A program made the translations under genes and the position numbers. Below the pieces are notes generated by a model, which had not been told where the DNA came from, ran no database searches, and worked only from the letters and a program-made list of their open reading frames with translations. Of a DNA stretch of 64,000 bases, positions 63,025 through 64,000 are shown in pieces. The DNA is from Janibacter terrae NBRC 107853. Lineage in GTDB: Bacteria; Actinomycetota; Actinomycetes; Actinomycetales; Dermatophilaceae. Position 1 is the first letter of the stretch. Each line of letters begins with the position of its first letter. The stretch covers positions 620,001-684,000 of the forward strand of contig NZ_BCUV01000007.1 in NCBI RefSeq assembly GCF_001591405.1, given 5' to 3'.

Positions 63025-63074
63025 CGGCGCTGCGGCGCCCCGGACTGCACGTGGCGCCACGCGACGCGTCCCGG

Positions 63075-63629
63075 TCACGGCAGGTGGTCGACGTCCTCCC
63101 CGGTCGCCAGGTCGCCGCACTCGACACCGACGGCGCCGTGCCGTCGCAGATACGGGCCGGCCCCCCGGTCCCCGGAGAGCCCGGCGACGAGCGGGCCCCA
63201 GTGGTCCCGGCCGACGAGCACCGGGTGCCCGACCCGCCCGCGGTACACCGCTCGACGCAGGGTGCCGGCGTCCACGTGCGACGCCAGCAGCCGTCGCGCC
63301 ACCGCCGCGGTGACGTCCGGCAGGTCCACGAGGTGGATGAGGACGGCGTCCGCGTCACCGTCGTCGAGGGTGCGCAGCCCGTGCGCCAACGAGGTGCCGA
63401 GGCCCTCTGCCCAGTCGGGGCAGTGCGTGTACGTCGTCCTCGGCAGCGTCGGCCCGACCGGGCCGCCGGCGCCCAGGACGACGGTCGTCGCGGCGCAACC
63501 CCCTTCGTCCAGGACGGCGACCGCCCGGGCCAACCACGATGTGCCGTCCGGGTCGGTCATGAGGGCCTTGGGCCGGCCCATCCGACGGCCCGCCCCGGCC
63601 GCGAGCACGAGCCCGTGGACGGTCGTCAC
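63075..63629 (-). CDS. MobA/MocA-like nucleotidyltransferase
   Basis: The product has 184 residues. The N-terminal signature VHGLVLAAGAGRRMGRPKAL is the NTP-binding loop of MobA/MocA-type enzymes, with CPDWAEGLGTSLAHGLRTL and VLIHLVDLPDVTAAV (metal-binding Asp) following. GHPVLVGRDHWGPLVAGLSG and GAGPYLRRH are the MocA-like C-terminal blocks. It may make molybdopterin cytosine or guanine dinucleotide, but no other molybdenum gene is in the window, so the substrate is uncertain. It lies 28 bases after the acyltransferase gene on the same strand. Confidence 0.85.
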   Translation of the reverse strand: MTTVHGLVLAAGAGRRMGRPKALMTDPDGTSWLARAVAVLDEGGCAATTVVLGAGGPVGPTLPRTTYTHCPDWAEGLGTSLAHGLRTLDDGDADAVLIHLVDLPDVTAAVARRLLASHVDAGTLRRAVYRGRVGHPVLVGRDHWGPLVAGLSGDRGAGPYLRRHGAVGVECGDLATGEDVDHLP

Positions 63630-63657
63630 GTGCGCCGGCCCCCGACCGTGCGCCCAC

Positions 63658-64000
63658 TCATCCCCCGTCCCCGTCCCCGTCGACCGCGTACCAGCGGTCC
63701 TCGTCGGGCACGCGCCCGTCCGGGTAGCTGCGGGCCAACTCGGCGAGCGTCGGGCGGGGCGGCTGGCGGACCTCGTCCGGCAGCAGCGCGGTGATGGCGT
63801 CGAAGACCCGCTCCATGTCGCGCGCCACGGATCGGCGCTTCAGCTCCACCGGCTCGCCGAAGGTCACGGTGACCTCGGGCCGCCGGAGCACCTGGGTGAC
63901 CCGGGGCAGCCTCGACGAGCGCGGCCAGACCTGCTCGGTGCCGGTGATGGCGAAGGGGATGACGGGCACCTTGGTCAGCTGGGCCAGGCGCGCTGCGCCG
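63658..64000 (-). CDS. 1-acyl-sn-glycerol-3-phosphate acyltransferase, C-terminal part
   Basis: Only the last 113 or so residues are in the window; the frame stays open to the edge, where the minus-strand codons read AARLAQLTKVPVIPFAITGTE. GxARLA and VPVIPxAI are the third and fourth blocks of PlsC-family acyltransferases, and VTVTFGEPVELK follows as usual. The NHxSxxD motif would lie outside the window. The enzyme adds a second acyl chain in phospholipid synthesis. The acidic tail DEDRWYAVDGDGDGG is not conserved in the family as I know it. Confidence 0.82.
   Translation of the reverse strand, partial: GAARLAQLTKVPVIPFAITGTEQVWPRSSRLPRVTQVLRRPEVTVTFGEPVELKRRSVARDMERVFDAITALLPDEVRQPPRPTLAELARSYPDGRVPDEDRWYAVDGDGDGG

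Overview
The window comes from the chromosome of a high-GC Gram-positive actinobacterium. I judge it to be Micrococcales, most likely an Intrasporangiaceae/Dermatophilaceae type (Janibacter or Knoellia-like); the family level is inference. Support comes from very high GC with GTG starts, TANNNT -10 boxes set directly in front of start codons, actinobacterial small families (DUF3073, DUF5302, DUF3151), a HelD helicase, a probable 6C RNA, and the order SCP-like gene, purF, purM, DUF3073, which resembles the order I recall from mycobacteria.

Layout. 1-2.4 kb: the 3' part of a GuaB1-type GMP-reductase-like gene and a PHP phosphoesterase. 2.4-2.8 kb: tRNA-Glu, tRNA-Asp and tRNA-Phe with a promoter and terminator. 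2.8-18.7 kb: a surface-polysaccharide locus. It has two paralogous GT2 enzymes, a TPR-GT4 protein, an acyltransferase with an SGNH domain, UDP-GlcNAc 2-epimerase (wecB), a UDP-ManNAc dehydrogenase (wecC-like), a GT-B transferase, a Wzm/TagG-like permease, a Wzt/TagH-like ATPase with a CWB2-like C-terminal region, and a further GT4 enzyme. Together these predict an exported, O-acylated glycan containing ManNAcA.

18.9-45 kb: purine synthesis genes, all on the minus strand but split into several units: purM-purF, purL-purQ-purS, purC, purD and purA. Between them lie a secreted 5'-nucleotidase, a spermidine-synthase-like protein, a HAD phosphatase, an ABC1/UbiB kinase, a DUF1697 gene, a Phd/RelE toxin-antitoxin pair, an acyl-CoA synthetase, a probable 6C RNA divergent from helD, and a FAD oxidoreductase.

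45-64 kb: DUF3151-fba, an aminotransferase, a PutP symporter, a TrmH-type methyltransferase, DedA, a DrrAB-like ABC exporter, a large LuxR-family ATPase regulator with Arg in place of the Walker A Lys, serS, a diacylglycerol-kinase-like gene, a gluconate unit (gntK, gntP and a divergent GntR/FadR regulator), a cation/proton antiporter, a MobA-like nucleotidyltransferase and the 3' end of a PlsC acyltransferase.

Across the window runs a dispersed 9-mer, CGAAGGGGG, which I counted 39 times by eye in nearly equal numbers on both strands. It lies inside genes and in inverted pairs at terminators. This motif and the Wzt-CWB2 fusion are the observations I consider most worth following up.
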